A stretch of 64,000 nucleotides of DNA from Rhodobacter sp. Har01 (GTDB lineage Bacteria > Pseudomonadota > Alphaproteobacteria > Rhodobacterales > Rhodobacteraceae), in the NCBI RefSeq assembly GCF_020564565.1, contig NZ_JAJCTD010000001.1, positions 806,001 to 870,000 of the forward strand, read 5' to 3'. The notes under the pieces are model-generated. The model had not been told where the DNA came from and searched no databases. It worked only from the letters and a program-made list of their open reading frames with translations. Every line of letters starts with the position of its first letter. Position 1 is the stretch's first letter. The position numbers and the translations under genes were made by a program. Of the stretch, positions 43,187 through 51,072 are shown one piece after another.

Positions 43187-43807
43187 ATGGTTCGCTTGAT
43201 GGTGTCCATGGCCGCACTGGCCGCAAGTGCTTCGCTCGCGATGGCAGGTGGGCCCTTGGTTGTTCCGGCCGACCCCGTCGTCGTCGCTCCCGTGGCCGTC
43301 CACGACTGGTCGGGTCCTTATGTCGGTCTCAGCTATGGCAAGACTTCGGCAGACGTGACTTTCTCCCCCGGTCCGTCGTTCGATTTCGAGGACGGCTCGA
43401 TCGCGGCGATCCAGGTGGGCTATCTGTATCAGCGGGGGGCGTTGGTCTACGGTGGCGAACTCGCCTACGGCAAGCTGTCGGACACTTTCATTGCCGGCTT
43501 CGGCGGCGACGACGAAATCGAATACACCGTCGACCTGAAAGCGCGCCTCGGCTACGCGATGAACAAGTCGCTGGTGTACGGCGTGCTTGGCTATTCGAAA
43601 TCGAACTATGTCGAGCCCCCCAACGACGACTGGAAAGCCGACGGTATCGCCTACGGTCTGGGCGCCGAGTTCGCGGTGTCGCAGCAGTTCACGCTCGGGC
43701 TCGAATACCTGACCCGCGACACCTCTGGCGACAATCCGGACGGATTGGGGCAGACGGCGGACTTTGGTCTCGACACAATCTCGCTGCGGCTGAACTTTGC
43801 GTTCTAA
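43187..43807 (+). CDS. Outer-membrane beta-barrel protein (Omp25/OmpA-like barrel)
   Basis: This 206-residue protein has a signal peptide (cut after AMAG) and repeated amphipathic strands: WSGPYVGLSYGKTSADVTF, IAAIQVGYLYQRGALVYGGELAYGKL, LKARLGYAMNKSLVYGVLGYS, and a C-terminal LRLNFAF ending in phenylalanine, the usual BAM recognition signal. It fits an eight-stranded barrel like Omp25/31 proteins of alphaproteobacteria. AGGAG 8 nt upstream decides the start. TATGAT at 43145-43150 is a plausible -10. A hairpin terminator follows the stop. Confidence 0.83.
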   Translation: MVRLMVSMAALAASASLAMAGGPLVVPADPVVVAPVAVHDWSGPYVGLSYGKTSADVTFSPGPSFDFEDGSIAAIQVGYLYQRGALVYGGELAYGKLSDTFIAGFGGDDEIEYTVDLKARLGYAMNKSLVYGVLGYSKSNYVEPPNDDWKADGIAYGLGAEFAVSQQFTLGLEYLTRDTSGDNPDGLGQTADFGLDTISLRLNFAF

Positions 43808-43811
43808 GACC

Positions 43812-43835
43812 TCAGGGGCGTGACATCGCCCCTGA
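43812..43835 (+). terminator. Hairpin terminator after the outer-membrane protein gene
   Basis: TCAGGGGCG (43812-43820) pairs with CGCCCCTGA (43827-43835) over a 6-nt loop, starting 5 nt after the stop. No T-run follows, so it may act as an RNA 3'-end stabiliser as well as a terminator. Confidence 0.6.
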
Positions 43836-43842
43836 AACGTCT

Positions 43843-43872
43843 AGTCTCGGGCCGAAGCAAAGGCCCGAGACT
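43843..43872 (+). promoter_or_regulatory. Stem-loop directly before the mazG start codon
   Basis: AGTCTCGGGCC (43843-43853) and GGCCCGAGACT (43862-43872) form a perfect 11-bp stem with an 8-nt loop. The stem ends one base before the mazG ATG at 43874, so it would bury the translation start region if the transcript begins upstream of it. Confidence 0.65.
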
Positions 43873-43873
43873 G

Positions 43874-44737
43874 ATGATTGCAGATTCCCCGATCCATGCC
43901 CTCGACAGCGGCATCGAACGTCTTCTCGACATCATGGCCCGCCTGCGAGACCCGCAGACAGGATGTCCTTGGGATATCGAGCAGACTTTCACGTCCATCG
44001 CTCCCTATACCCTGGAAGAGGCGCATGAGGTGGCCGACGCCATCCAGCGCCAGGCCTGGGAAGAGCTTCGTGGTGAGCTGGGCGATCTTCTGCTGCAGGT
44101 GGTCTTCCATGCCCAGATGGCTTCGGAGGCCGGGCTCTTTGCGTTCTCCGACGTGGTGGCCGCGATCAGCGACAAGATGGTGGCCCGGCACCCGCATGTC
44201 TTCGGCACCGAAAGCCGCGACAAGTCAGCCGAGCAGCAGACCCGCGACTGGGAGGCGCTGAAAGCCCGCGAACGTGGCGCGGCAAGCGAGGGCGCGCGTG
44301 TGCTGGACGGCGTGGCGCTGGCCCTGCCCGCCCTGACCCGCGCGGTGAAACTGCAAAACCGCGCAGCTCGGGTGGGCTTCGACTGGCCCTCGACCGCAGA
44401 GGTTCTCGAAAAGCTGACCGAAGAGGCGCGCGAGGTCGTCGAGGCGCGCGACAGGCTGAGCCAGGACGAAATTGCCGAAGAGATGGGCGATCTGCTCTTT
44501 GTCGTCGCCAACCTGGCCCGCCATCTGAAGGTCGACCCCGAGGCGGCCCTGCGGGCCGCCAACCAGAAGTTCACCCGCCGCTTTGCACGCATCGAGGACT
44601 GGCTGTCCGAGGCCGGCCGCAGCCCGGCGCAGTCTGACCTGGCGGAAATGGACGCGCTGTGGAATCGTGCCAAAACAGAAGAAAGGGGCACCGCGAGGCG
44701 CCCCGACGGCGGCGAAGAGGTGGTGCGGCGACCTTGA
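43874..44737 (+). CDS. mazG: Nucleoside triphosphate pyrophosphohydrolase MazG
   Basis: MazG hydrolyses (d)NTPs to the monophosphate and pyrophosphate, helping to clear damaged nucleotides and to moderate stress signalling. The 287-residue protein carries two MazG repeats: LLDIMARLRDPQTGCPWDIEQTFTSIAPYTLEEAHEVADAI with ELGDLLLQVVFHAQ, and EKLTEEAREVVEARDR with EEMGDLLFVVANLARH, each with the EExxE...D metal motif. The ATG at 43874 fits known N-termini. The frame is open to a GTG at 43820, but that lies in the preceding terminator. A strong stem-loop ends one base before the ATG. Confidence 0.9.
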   Translation: MIADSPIHALDSGIERLLDIMARLRDPQTGCPWDIEQTFTSIAPYTLEEAHEVADAIQRQAWEELRGELGDLLLQVVFHAQMASEAGLFAFSDVVAAISDKMVARHPHVFGTESRDKSAEQQTRDWEALKARERGAASEGARVLDGVALALPALTRAVKLQNRAARVGFDWPSTAEVLEKLTEEAREVVEARDRLSQDEIAEEMGDLLFVVANLARHLKVDPEAALRAANQKFTRRFARIEDWLSEAGRSPAQSDLAEMDALWNRAKTEERGTARRPDGGEEVVRRP

Positions 44738-44803
44738 GACTTGCCTGTTGCGCTTTGCGCTCCTACTCGGTTGTTCGGGTACGGCAACCTGGGAGGTTTC
44801 GAC

Positions 44804-45961
44804 ATGGCTCCGCTGACCGGCATCACCGTCCTGGACCTGACACATGTTCTGGCAGGGCCGTATTGCAGCCACACGCTTCTGGACCTTGGGGCCCGGGTCA
44901 TCAAGGTCGAGCGCCCGGTGGTGGGCGACGACACGCGGGCGTTTCCGCCGTTCGTGGCCGGGCAAAGCGCCTACTTCGCCACGCTGAACGCGGGCAAACA
45001 GTCAATTGCCCTGGACCTGAAGGCCGAAGCCGACCGGGCGGTCTTTGCGCGGCTGATCGCGCGGGCGGATGTGCTCTTGGAGAACTATCGTCCCGGGGTG
45101 ATGGACCGGCTGGGCTATGGGTTCGAGGTGCTGCACGCGCGGCACCCGCGGCTGGTCTATGGTGCGGTTTCCGGGTTCGGCCATACCGGACCCGATGCGC
45201 AGAAGCCCGCCTATGACATGGTGGTGCAGGCGCGCGGGGGGGTGATGAGCATCACCGGCGAGGAGAACGGCCCTCCGGTCCGGGTGGGGGCCAGCATTGG
45301 CGACATCGTGGCGGGAATGTTCCTGGCGCAGGGTGTGGTGGCGGCCTTGTACGAGCGGGAAAGGACAGGGCTGGGCGCGAAGGTGGACGTAGCGATGCTC
45401 GATTCGCAACTGGCGATCCAGGAGCATGCGATAGCGATTGCTGCCGCCACCGGCGTGCCGCCGGGGCGGACGGGCGCACGGCATCCCACGATCACTCCGT
45501 TCTCCACTTATCGGGCAAGCGACGGGTTCTTCGTCATCGCGGCGGGAAACGATGACATGTTCAGGCGGCTGTGCGCGGCCTTGCCGCTGACCTTGGCCGA
45601 GGATGCAAGGTTTGCCACCAACGCCGCGCGCTGCGAGAACCAGGCACTCTTGAAGCGGCTGATCGAGGCGGTCACGCTGGGAGAGACGGTGGACTACTGG
45701 ACCGCACGGCTGGAGGCGGCAAGCCTGCCGACGGCGCGGGTGCAGGACATGGGGCAGGTGTTGAAGGACCCGCAACTTCTGGCGCGCGCCATGGTGCTGC
45801 CGGTTGCCGCGCGCAATGGTGGGCCGGGCTTCGTCGCGCCGGGGAACCCGATCAAGATGTCCACCCTGCCCGAGATCGCAGGCCGCGACCCGGCGCCTGC
45901 GCTGGATGGCGACCGGGCGGCGATTCTGACCTGGCTAGACGCCGGAAGTGACGGGGGCTGA
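44804..45961 (+). CDS. CaiB/BaiF-family CoA transferase
   Basis: Family III CoA transferases move CoA between acids. The 385-residue protein begins MAPLTGITVLDLTHVLAGPYCSHTLLDLGARVIKVE and has VSGFGHTGPDAQKPAYDMVVQARGG, in which the aspartate of YDMV is the expected catalytic residue. GGGAGG 8 nt upstream fixes the start; an in-frame ATG at 44741 has no such site. The acyl substrate is unknown. It is 66 nt downstream of mazG on the same strand and followed by the cupin gene after 75 nt. Confidence 0.88.
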   Translation: MAPLTGITVLDLTHVLAGPYCSHTLLDLGARVIKVERPVVGDDTRAFPPFVAGQSAYFATLNAGKQSIALDLKAEADRAVFARLIARADVLLENYRPGVMDRLGYGFEVLHARHPRLVYGAVSGFGHTGPDAQKPAYDMVVQARGGVMSITGEENGPPVRVGASIGDIVAGMFLAQGVVAALYERERTGLGAKVDVAMLDSQLAIQEHAIAIAAATGVPPGRTGARHPTITPFSTYRASDGFFVIAAGNDDMFRRLCAALPLTLAEDARFATNAARCENQALLKRLIEAVTLGETVDYWTARLEAASLPTARVQDMGQVLKDPQLLARAMVLPVAARNGGPGFVAPGNPIKMSTLPEIAGRDPAPALDGDRAAILTWLDAGSDGG

Positions 45962-46036
45962 GCCCAAGGTGCCGTTTCCGGCGTTTGCAGCGCACGCCGC
46001 GCGGCCTAGATTTGGGGCACGATGAGGAGGAAGTGC

Positions 46037-46435
46037 GTGCCCCGAACGACCCTTGTGAACGCAAACGCCTTGCCGGACGAGCGCTGGGACGACCCAGCGC
46101 GCGGCACGATCCGCTTTCGGACGCTGATCTCGGCCCCCGCAACCGAAACCGCTGGTTTGGTCTGTGGCCTGGCGATCATGTCGGAAGGCGACAGCTTCGC
46201 GCTGCATTCCCACCCCGAGGCCGAGGTTTATTTCGGCCTTGAAGGCGAAGGCGAAGTGCTGGTCGATGGCGTGCCGCAACGATTGGCGCCGGGGGTAGCC
46301 CTGTTCATTCCCGGCGGCGCGGTGCATGGCGTGCCGAGGGCCAGCGCCCCCTTGCGCTGGTTCTACACCTTTGCCGCCGACCGTTTCGACGACATCCGCT
46401 ATCGCTTCGTTCACGAGGCAAAGGACCGCACATGA
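46037..46435 (+). CDS. Cupin-domain protein
   Basis: This single-domain cupin has the metal-binding motifs FALHSHPEAEVYFGLEGEGEVLVDG (HxH..E) and PGGAVHGVP. The ORF is open from ATG 46022, but the first codons are themselves a ribosome-binding site (GAGGAGG at 46024-46030) placed 6 nt before GTG 46037, so I start at the GTG (132 residues, MPRTTLVNAN). The stop overlaps the ATG of the corrinoid-activator gene (ATGA), which suggests joint production. Function could be sensing or a small-molecule reaction; not determinable. Confidence 0.8.
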   Translation: MPRTTLVNANALPDERWDDPARGTIRFRTLISAPATETAGLVCGLAIMSEGDSFALHSHPEAEVYFGLEGEGEVLVDGVPQRLAPGVALFIPGGAVHGVPRASAPLRWFYTFAADRFDDIRYRFVHEAKDRT

Positions 46436-48468
46436 CCGACGACGCCCTGGTGATCTTCACGCCCTCGGGCAAGCGGGGGCGGTTTGCCCTTGGGACTCTG
46501 GTGCTGTCCGCCGCGCGGGCCTTGGGAGTGGACCTCGACAGCGTCTGCGGCGGACGGGGCATCTGCTCCAAATGCCAGATCGTGCCGGGTTACGGCGAGT
46601 TCTCCAAGCATGGCGTCACGGTTGCAGCGGATGCGCTGAGCGAATGGAACGCGGTCGAAGAGCGCTATGACCGGGTGCGCGGGCTGGCCAAGGGGCGGCG
46701 GCTGGGCTGCCAGGCGCAGGTGATGGGCGACGTGGTCATCGACGTGCCGCCGGAAAGCCAGGTCCACAAGCAGGTGATCCGCAAGTCGGCAACCGAGCGG
46801 GTGATCGCGATGGATGCCGCCACCCGCGCCGTCTACGTCGAGGTGGACGAGCCCGACATGCACGAGCCTTCGGGCGATTTCGAGCGGCTTTCTCGCGCCT
46901 TGGCGGCGCAATGGCAGATCGAGGGCATCGAAGCCGGGCCCGAGGTGCTGCGGCGGCTGCAGCCGGTGCTGCGCAAGGGCGGCTGGACGGTGACGGTGGT
47001 GGTGCATCAGGGCAACCACGACGCCCGGCCGCGCGTGCTGGACATCTTCCCCGGCTTCCATGATGGCCCGCTTTACGGGCTGGCGGTGGACCTAGGGTCA
47101 ACCACCATCGCGGCGCATCTGTGCGACCTGTCGGACGGCCGGGTGCTGGCCTCCAGCGGGGTGATGAACCCGCAGATCCGCTTCGGCGAGGACCTGATGA
47201 GCCGGGTCTCCTATGCCATGATGAACCCCGGCGGCGATGTCGAGATGACCCGCGCGGTGCGCGAGGCGATCGATTCGCTGGCGCGCAGCATCGCGGCCGA
47301 GGCCGGGGTGGACCCAGGCTCGATCTACGAGATGGTGCTGGTCTGCAACCCGGTGATGCACCACCTGTTCCTGGGGATAGACCCGGTGGAACTGGGCCAG
47401 GCGCCGTTTGCGCTGGCGCTGTCGGGGTCGCTGTCCCTGGATGCGCAGGACCTGGACCTGGGGGCGCTGAACCCGGCGGCGCGGGTCTATGTGCTGCCCT
47501 GCATCGCGGGCCATGTCGGGGCCGATTGTGCGGCAGTGGCGCTGTCGGAAGAACCCGGCAAATCCAGGGACATGGTGCTGATCGTGGATGTCGGCACCAA
47601 CGCGGAAATCCTGCTAGGCAACGAGACGCGGGTGCTGGCCTGTTCGTCGCCCACCGGCCCGGCCTTCGAGGGCGCGCAGATCAGCAGCGGCCAGCGCGCC
47701 GCGCCGGGCGCGATCGAGCGGGTCGAGATCGACCCCGCCACCAAGGAACCCCGCTTCAAGGTGATCGGCTGCGATCTGTGGTCCACCGATCCGGGCTTTG
47801 CCGAGGCGACCGCGCAGACCGGCATCACCGGCATCTGCGGGTCAGGCATCATCGAGGCGGTGGCCGAGATGCGGATGGCCGGGCTGGTGGATGCCAGCGG
47901 GCTGATCGGATCGGCCGATCAGACCGGCACCGCCCGCGCCCTGCCCCATGGCCGGACGCATTCCTACCTGCTGCATGACGGGCGTGATGCGGGCGGACCG
48001 AGGATCATGGTCACCCAAGGCGACATCCGCGCGATCCAATTGGCCAAATCCGCGCTCTATGCCGGCGCGCGGCTGCTTATGGACGAATTCGGGGTGGACA
48101 AGGTCGACCGCGTCACCCTGGCCGGGGCCTTTGGCGCCCATATCAGCCCCAAGCACGCCATGGTGCTGGGGATGATCCCCGATGTGCCCTTGGACCGCGT
48201 CACCAGCGCCGGCAACGCCGCCGGCACCGGCGCCCGCATCGCGCTGCTGAACCGGGCGGCGCGCGACCAGATCGAGGCCACGGTGCACGACATCCACAAG
48301 GTCGAAACCGCCATCGAGCCGCGCTTTCAGGAGCATTTCGTCGCCGCCAACGCGATTCCGCACGCGGTCGACCCCTTCCCCGAACTGGCCAGGATCGTCA
48401 CCCTGCCCAACGTCAGCTTCAACACCGGCGGAGGCGGCAGCGGCGACCGCAGGCGGCGGCGCGGCTAG
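46432..48468 (+). CDS. ASKHA-domain corrinoid-activating protein (RACo/RamA-like) with N-terminal 2Fe-2S ferredoxin
   Basis: This 678-residue protein looks like a reductive activator of corrinoid proteins, which uses ATP to bring inactive Co(II) back to Co(I). The N-terminal domain has C39-x5-C45-x2-C48 (CGGRGICSKC) and C93, a plant-type [2Fe-2S] site. A linker and then a large ASKHA ATPase follow, with GLAVDLGSTTIAAHLCDL, VMNPQIRFGEDLMSRV, VDVGTNAEI and the C-terminal LAGAFGAHI. Its usual partners are methyltransferases such as the MttB family, one of which is encoded at 2221-3765. It is coupled to the cupin gene and ends in a basic RRRRRG tail. Confidence 0.87.
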   Translation: MTDDALVIFTPSGKRGRFALGTLVLSAARALGVDLDSVCGGRGICSKCQIVPGYGEFSKHGVTVAADALSEWNAVEERYDRVRGLAKGRRLGCQAQVMGDVVIDVPPESQVHKQVIRKSATERVIAMDAATRAVYVEVDEPDMHEPSGDFERLSRALAAQWQIEGIEAGPEVLRRLQPVLRKGGWTVTVVVHQGNHDARPRVLDIFPGFHDGPLYGLAVDLGSTTIAAHLCDLSDGRVLASSGVMNPQIRFGEDLMSRVSYAMMNPGGDVEMTRAVREAIDSLARSIAAEAGVDPGSIYEMVLVCNPVMHHLFLGIDPVELGQAPFALALSGSLSLDAQDLDLGALNPAARVYVLPCIAGHVGADCAAVALSEEPGKSRDMVLIVDVGTNAEILLGNETRVLACSSPTGPAFEGAQISSGQRAAPGAIERVEIDPATKEPRFKVIGCDLWSTDPGFAEATAQTGITGICGSGIIEAVAEMRMAGLVDASGLIGSADQTGTARALPHGRTHSYLLHDGRDAGGPRIMVTQGDIRAIQLAKSALYAGARLLMDEFGVDKVDRVTLAGAFGAHISPKHAMVLGMIPDVPLDRVTSAGNAAGTGARIALLNRAARDQIEATVHDIHKVETAIEPRFQEHFVAANAIPHAVDPFPELARIVTLPNVSFNTGGGGSGDRRRRRG

Positions 48469-48548
48469 GGCTTGCCCGACTGGTGCTTGATCGGCAAGGC
48501 AGCTTCGGCCTAGGGTTGCGCCAAACCGCTTTCCGACCGAGGTTTGCC

Positions 48549-50198
48549 ATGCGCCTGTTGCCTGCCCTGCTGCTGGGGTCCACCCTGCTGTCGTCCGTCG
48601 CCCTGGCCGAGGGGCGCAGCATCATCGTGCTGGATGCCTCGGGGTCGATGTGGGGCCAGATCGACGGCCGCGCCAAGCTGGAAATCGCGCGCGAGGCGCT
48701 GGCCTCGGTGCTGGGCAGCCTGCCGGCCGAAACCGAGATCGGCCTGATGGCCTATGGCCATCGGACCAAGGGCGATTGCAGCGATATCGAACTGGTGGTT
48801 CCGCCCGCAGCGGGCACGGGACAGGCGATCATCGACGCCGCGAACGCGATGAAGTTCCTGGGCAAGACACCGCTGACCGAAGCGGTGCGCCAGGCCGCCG
48901 CCGAACTGAAATCCACCGAAGCCAAGGCGACGGTGATCCTGATCACCGACGGCATCGAGACCTGCAATGCCGATCCCTGCGCGCTGGGGGCCGAGCTTGA
49001 GAACTCCGGTGTCGATTTCACCGCGCATGTGGTGGGCTTTGGCCTCACCGAAGAGGAAGGCCGCGCGGTGGCCTGCCTGGCCGAGAACACCGGGGGCAAG
49101 TACATCCAGGCCGCCGATGCCGGCGCGCTGGTCGAGGCGCTGAAGACCACCGTGGTGCTGGCCGAACCCGAGCCGGAACCGCAGCCCGAGCCGCAGCCCG
49201 CCGTGGTGGAAAACAACGTCGATCTGGTCACCTATCTGGCCCCGGGAGGGCCGGGACTGCCGGCCGATCTGGTCGAGACCGTCTATGCCGACTTCTACGC
49301 CGTCGGCCCCGATGGCGCGGTGGCGACCGAAGTGACGAATACGCTTTACGGCACGGCAAAAGGCACGCTGCCGCCAGGCAAGTACGTCATGAAGACGGTG
49401 ATGCATCAGATCATCGACGAACAGCAGGTCGAGGTCCCGGCTGGTGCGCCGGTCAGCCCGGTCGCTGTGCTGGAGGCGGGCGTCTTCGATATCGCGGTCA
49501 CCGCGACCGAGGGCGGCGAGCCGGACAACGGCGCCTACTGGGAACTGCGCGGCCCCGAGGGCTTTGTCGAATACAGCTATGCGACGGGGCGGCGGGTGGT
49601 GCCTTCGGGCGAATACGCCCTTAAGGTGACGCTGGGGGCTGCGGAACTGAACGAGACGGTGGTGATCGACGCCGGCCAGATCGTCGAAAAGCGCGTGGTG
49701 ATGGGCATCGGCGTGGCCGCCATCGACGCCTGGTACACCGACGCGATGAAGGTGGACGGCAGCGAACACTTCGTCGAGGTGTTCAAGCCCGAGAAGGACC
49801 TGGACGGCAACCGCATCTCGGTCGTCTACACCTATGGCGCTGGGGCGGCCTTCGACCTGCCGCCGGGCGATTATGTCGCCGTGGTCACGCTGGGCGCGGC
49901 CAAGGTTGAGCAGCCCTTCTCGATCAAAGCCGGCCAGCGCAGCGACATCAAGGTGGTGTTGAACGCAGGCGTTGCGGCCTTTGCCACCCCGGGGGACGAG
50001 TTCATCGAGATCGTCTCGCCCACCAAGGACATCAACGGCAACCGGGCCTCGTTCGGCTACAGTTACGGGCCGGACTGGCAGACCACCTTGCCCGCCGGCG
50101 ACTACGTGGCGCTTGTCGGAAGCAGCGATCCGAAGACCGAGACGCCGTTCACGGTCAAGGCCGGCGAGCGGGTCGAATTGAGCCTCGGCGGACCGTGA
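48549..50198 (+). CDS. Exported VWA-domain protein with PEGA-like repeats
   Basis: The 549-residue protein has a signal peptide (cut after ALA), then a von Willebrand A domain with intact MIDAS motif (IIVLDASGSMWGQIDGRAKL). A Glu/Pro-rich linker (EPEPEPQPEPQPA, near residue 200) leads to four tandem beta-rich units marked by PPGKY, PSGEY, PPGDY and PAGDYVALV, each followed by an amphipathic stretch. These resemble PEGA-type domains. The protein should be periplasmic or surface-associated and probably binds other proteins. The start has GAGG 6-7 nt upstream. Function unknown; a stand-alone gene before a tRNA. Confidence 0.78.
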   Translation: MRLLPALLLGSTLLSSVALAEGRSIIVLDASGSMWGQIDGRAKLEIAREALASVLGSLPAETEIGLMAYGHRTKGDCSDIELVVPPAAGTGQAIIDAANAMKFLGKTPLTEAVRQAAAELKSTEAKATVILITDGIETCNADPCALGAELENSGVDFTAHVVGFGLTEEEGRAVACLAENTGGKYIQAADAGALVEALKTTVVLAEPEPEPQPEPQPAVVENNVDLVTYLAPGGPGLPADLVETVYADFYAVGPDGAVATEVTNTLYGTAKGTLPPGKYVMKTVMHQIIDEQQVEVPAGAPVSPVAVLEAGVFDIAVTATEGGEPDNGAYWELRGPEGFVEYSYATGRRVVPSGEYALKVTLGAAELNETVVIDAGQIVEKRVVMGIGVAAIDAWYTDAMKVDGSEHFVEVFKPEKDLDGNRISVVYTYGAGAAFDLPPGDYVAVVTLGAAKVEQPFSIKAGQRSDIKVVLNAGVAAFATPGDEFIEIVSPTKDINGNRASFGYSYGPDWQTTLPAGDYVALVGSSDPKTETPFTVKAGERVELSLGGP

Positions 50199-50215
50199 GG
50201 CGCGGCCGGAACGGC

Positions 50216-50243
50216 TTGACCTCCGGCCCGCCTTCGCTTACCT
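50216..50243 (+). promoter_or_regulatory. Probable promoter of tRNA-Gly
   Basis: TTGACC (50216-50221) and TTACCT (50238-50243) are separated by 16 nt and lie 14 nt before the tRNA 5' end. The -35 is good; the -10 is weak. Confidence 0.45.
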
Positions 50244-50256
50244 CCGAACACGCAAG

Positions 50257-50330
50257 GCGGGTGTAGCTCAATGGCAGAGCAGAAGCTTCCCAAGCTTACG
50301 ACGAGGGTTCGATTCCCTTCACCCGCTCCA
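50257..50330 (+). tRNA. tRNA-Gly (anticodon CCC)
   Basis: The 74-nt gene folds as a cloverleaf: acceptor GCGGGTG/CACCCGC, D-arm GCTC...GAGC, anticodon loop TTCCCAA with anticodon CCC (reads GGG), T-arm AGGG-TTCGATT-CCCT and discriminator U. The 3' CCA is encoded. The anticodon stem GAAGC/GCTTA has a G-A mismatch at the 27-43 pair, while the other four pairs are normal. Overall it is very close to the Escherichia coli glycine-CCC tRNA. Confidence 0.93.
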
Positions 50331-50363
50331 TCTCAGTCGATCACCCCTCGCCCTGCTCTGGCT

Positions 50364-50648
50364 GTGGCATGTCTGATGCTGGCGGGTTGCGGTGCGCCCG
50401 CTGGGGCGCAGACCTGGCCATTCGAAGGGCAATGGGACTGCGAGGTGGGTATCTTCACCTTTACCGCAACGACCTATGACCCGGGCGGCGAAGAGATGGA
50501 GATTCTGGACGTGCTCCGCGACGGCGACAGCTACATCCTGACCTTCGCCGACGATTACCAACTGGCCCTGGAAATGAACCCCGATGGCACGATGGACTGG
50601 CTCTCGGCCGCCTCGGGCGATGGTTTCACCTGCCAGCCTCTGCCCTGA
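50364..50648 (+). CDS. Small putative lipoprotein
   Basis: An open frame continues out of the tRNA gene; its first codons are tRNA sequence and cannot be the real start. The only usual start downstream of the tRNA before the lipobox is GTG 50364, giving 94 residues (MACLMLAGCGAPAGAQ). LAGC would be a lipobox, but the signal peptide is then very short, so a different start codon is possible. The rest (WPFEGQWDCEVGIFTF, DGFTCQPLP) looks like a small beta-rich domain with two cysteines. Function unknown. Confidence 0.5.
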   Translation: MACLMLAGCGAPAGAQTWPFEGQWDCEVGIFTFTATTYDPGGEEMEILDVLRDGDSYILTFADDYQLALEMNPDGTMDWLSAASGDGFTCQPLP

Positions 50649-50712
50649 GCGGCCTTCCCTTCGGCCGGGCTTCGGGCTAGGCATTCGAGGAAATGCACGA
50701 CAGGAGGGCAGC

Positions 50713-51066
50713 ATGAACACCGACATCACCCGCTACGGCACCGGCCGTCGCATGTCCGAGGCCGTGGCCTACAACGGCATCCTGTGGGTGGCCGGCCAGG
50801 TCGGCAATCCGGGCGACGGCGTGGCCGAACAGACCCGGCAGTGCCTGGCCGAGGTCGACCGCATCCTGGCCGCGGCGGGCACCGACAAGACCCGCATCCT
50901 GTCTGCGCAGATCTGGCTGGCCGACATCTCGACCTTTGCCGAGATGAACGGCGTCTGGGATGCCTGGGTGCCGCAGGGCCACACCCCCGCCCGCGCCACC
51001 GGCGAAGCCAAGCTGGCGACGCCGGATTACAAGGTCGAGGTCATCGTCACCGCCGCCCTGCGCTAA
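50713..51066 (+). CDS. RidA/YjgF family protein
   Basis: RidA-type proteins hydrolyse reactive enamine/imine intermediates. This 117-residue member starts after GGAGGG and has the family layout: MSEAVAYNGILWVAGQVG, TRQCLAEVDRILAAAGTDKTRIL and a C-terminal KVEVIVTAALR. RARATGEAKL-like residues (here PARATGEAKL) supply the arginine that anchors the substrate carboxylate in active members. The subgroup is not certain. Its stop is 6 nt from the convergent pgi stop. Confidence 0.87.
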   Translation: MNTDITRYGTGRRMSEAVAYNGILWVAGQVGNPGDGVAEQTRQCLAEVDRILAAAGTDKTRILSAQIWLADISTFAEMNGVWDAWVPQGHTPARATGEAKLATPDYKVEVIVTAALR

Positions 51067-51072
51067 GCCCGG

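Noticed and set aside
50271..50363. ATG start for the small lipoprotein inside the tRNA gene
   Set aside because: The codons before 50331 are the tRNA-Gly gene itself, so translation from this ATG is not credible.
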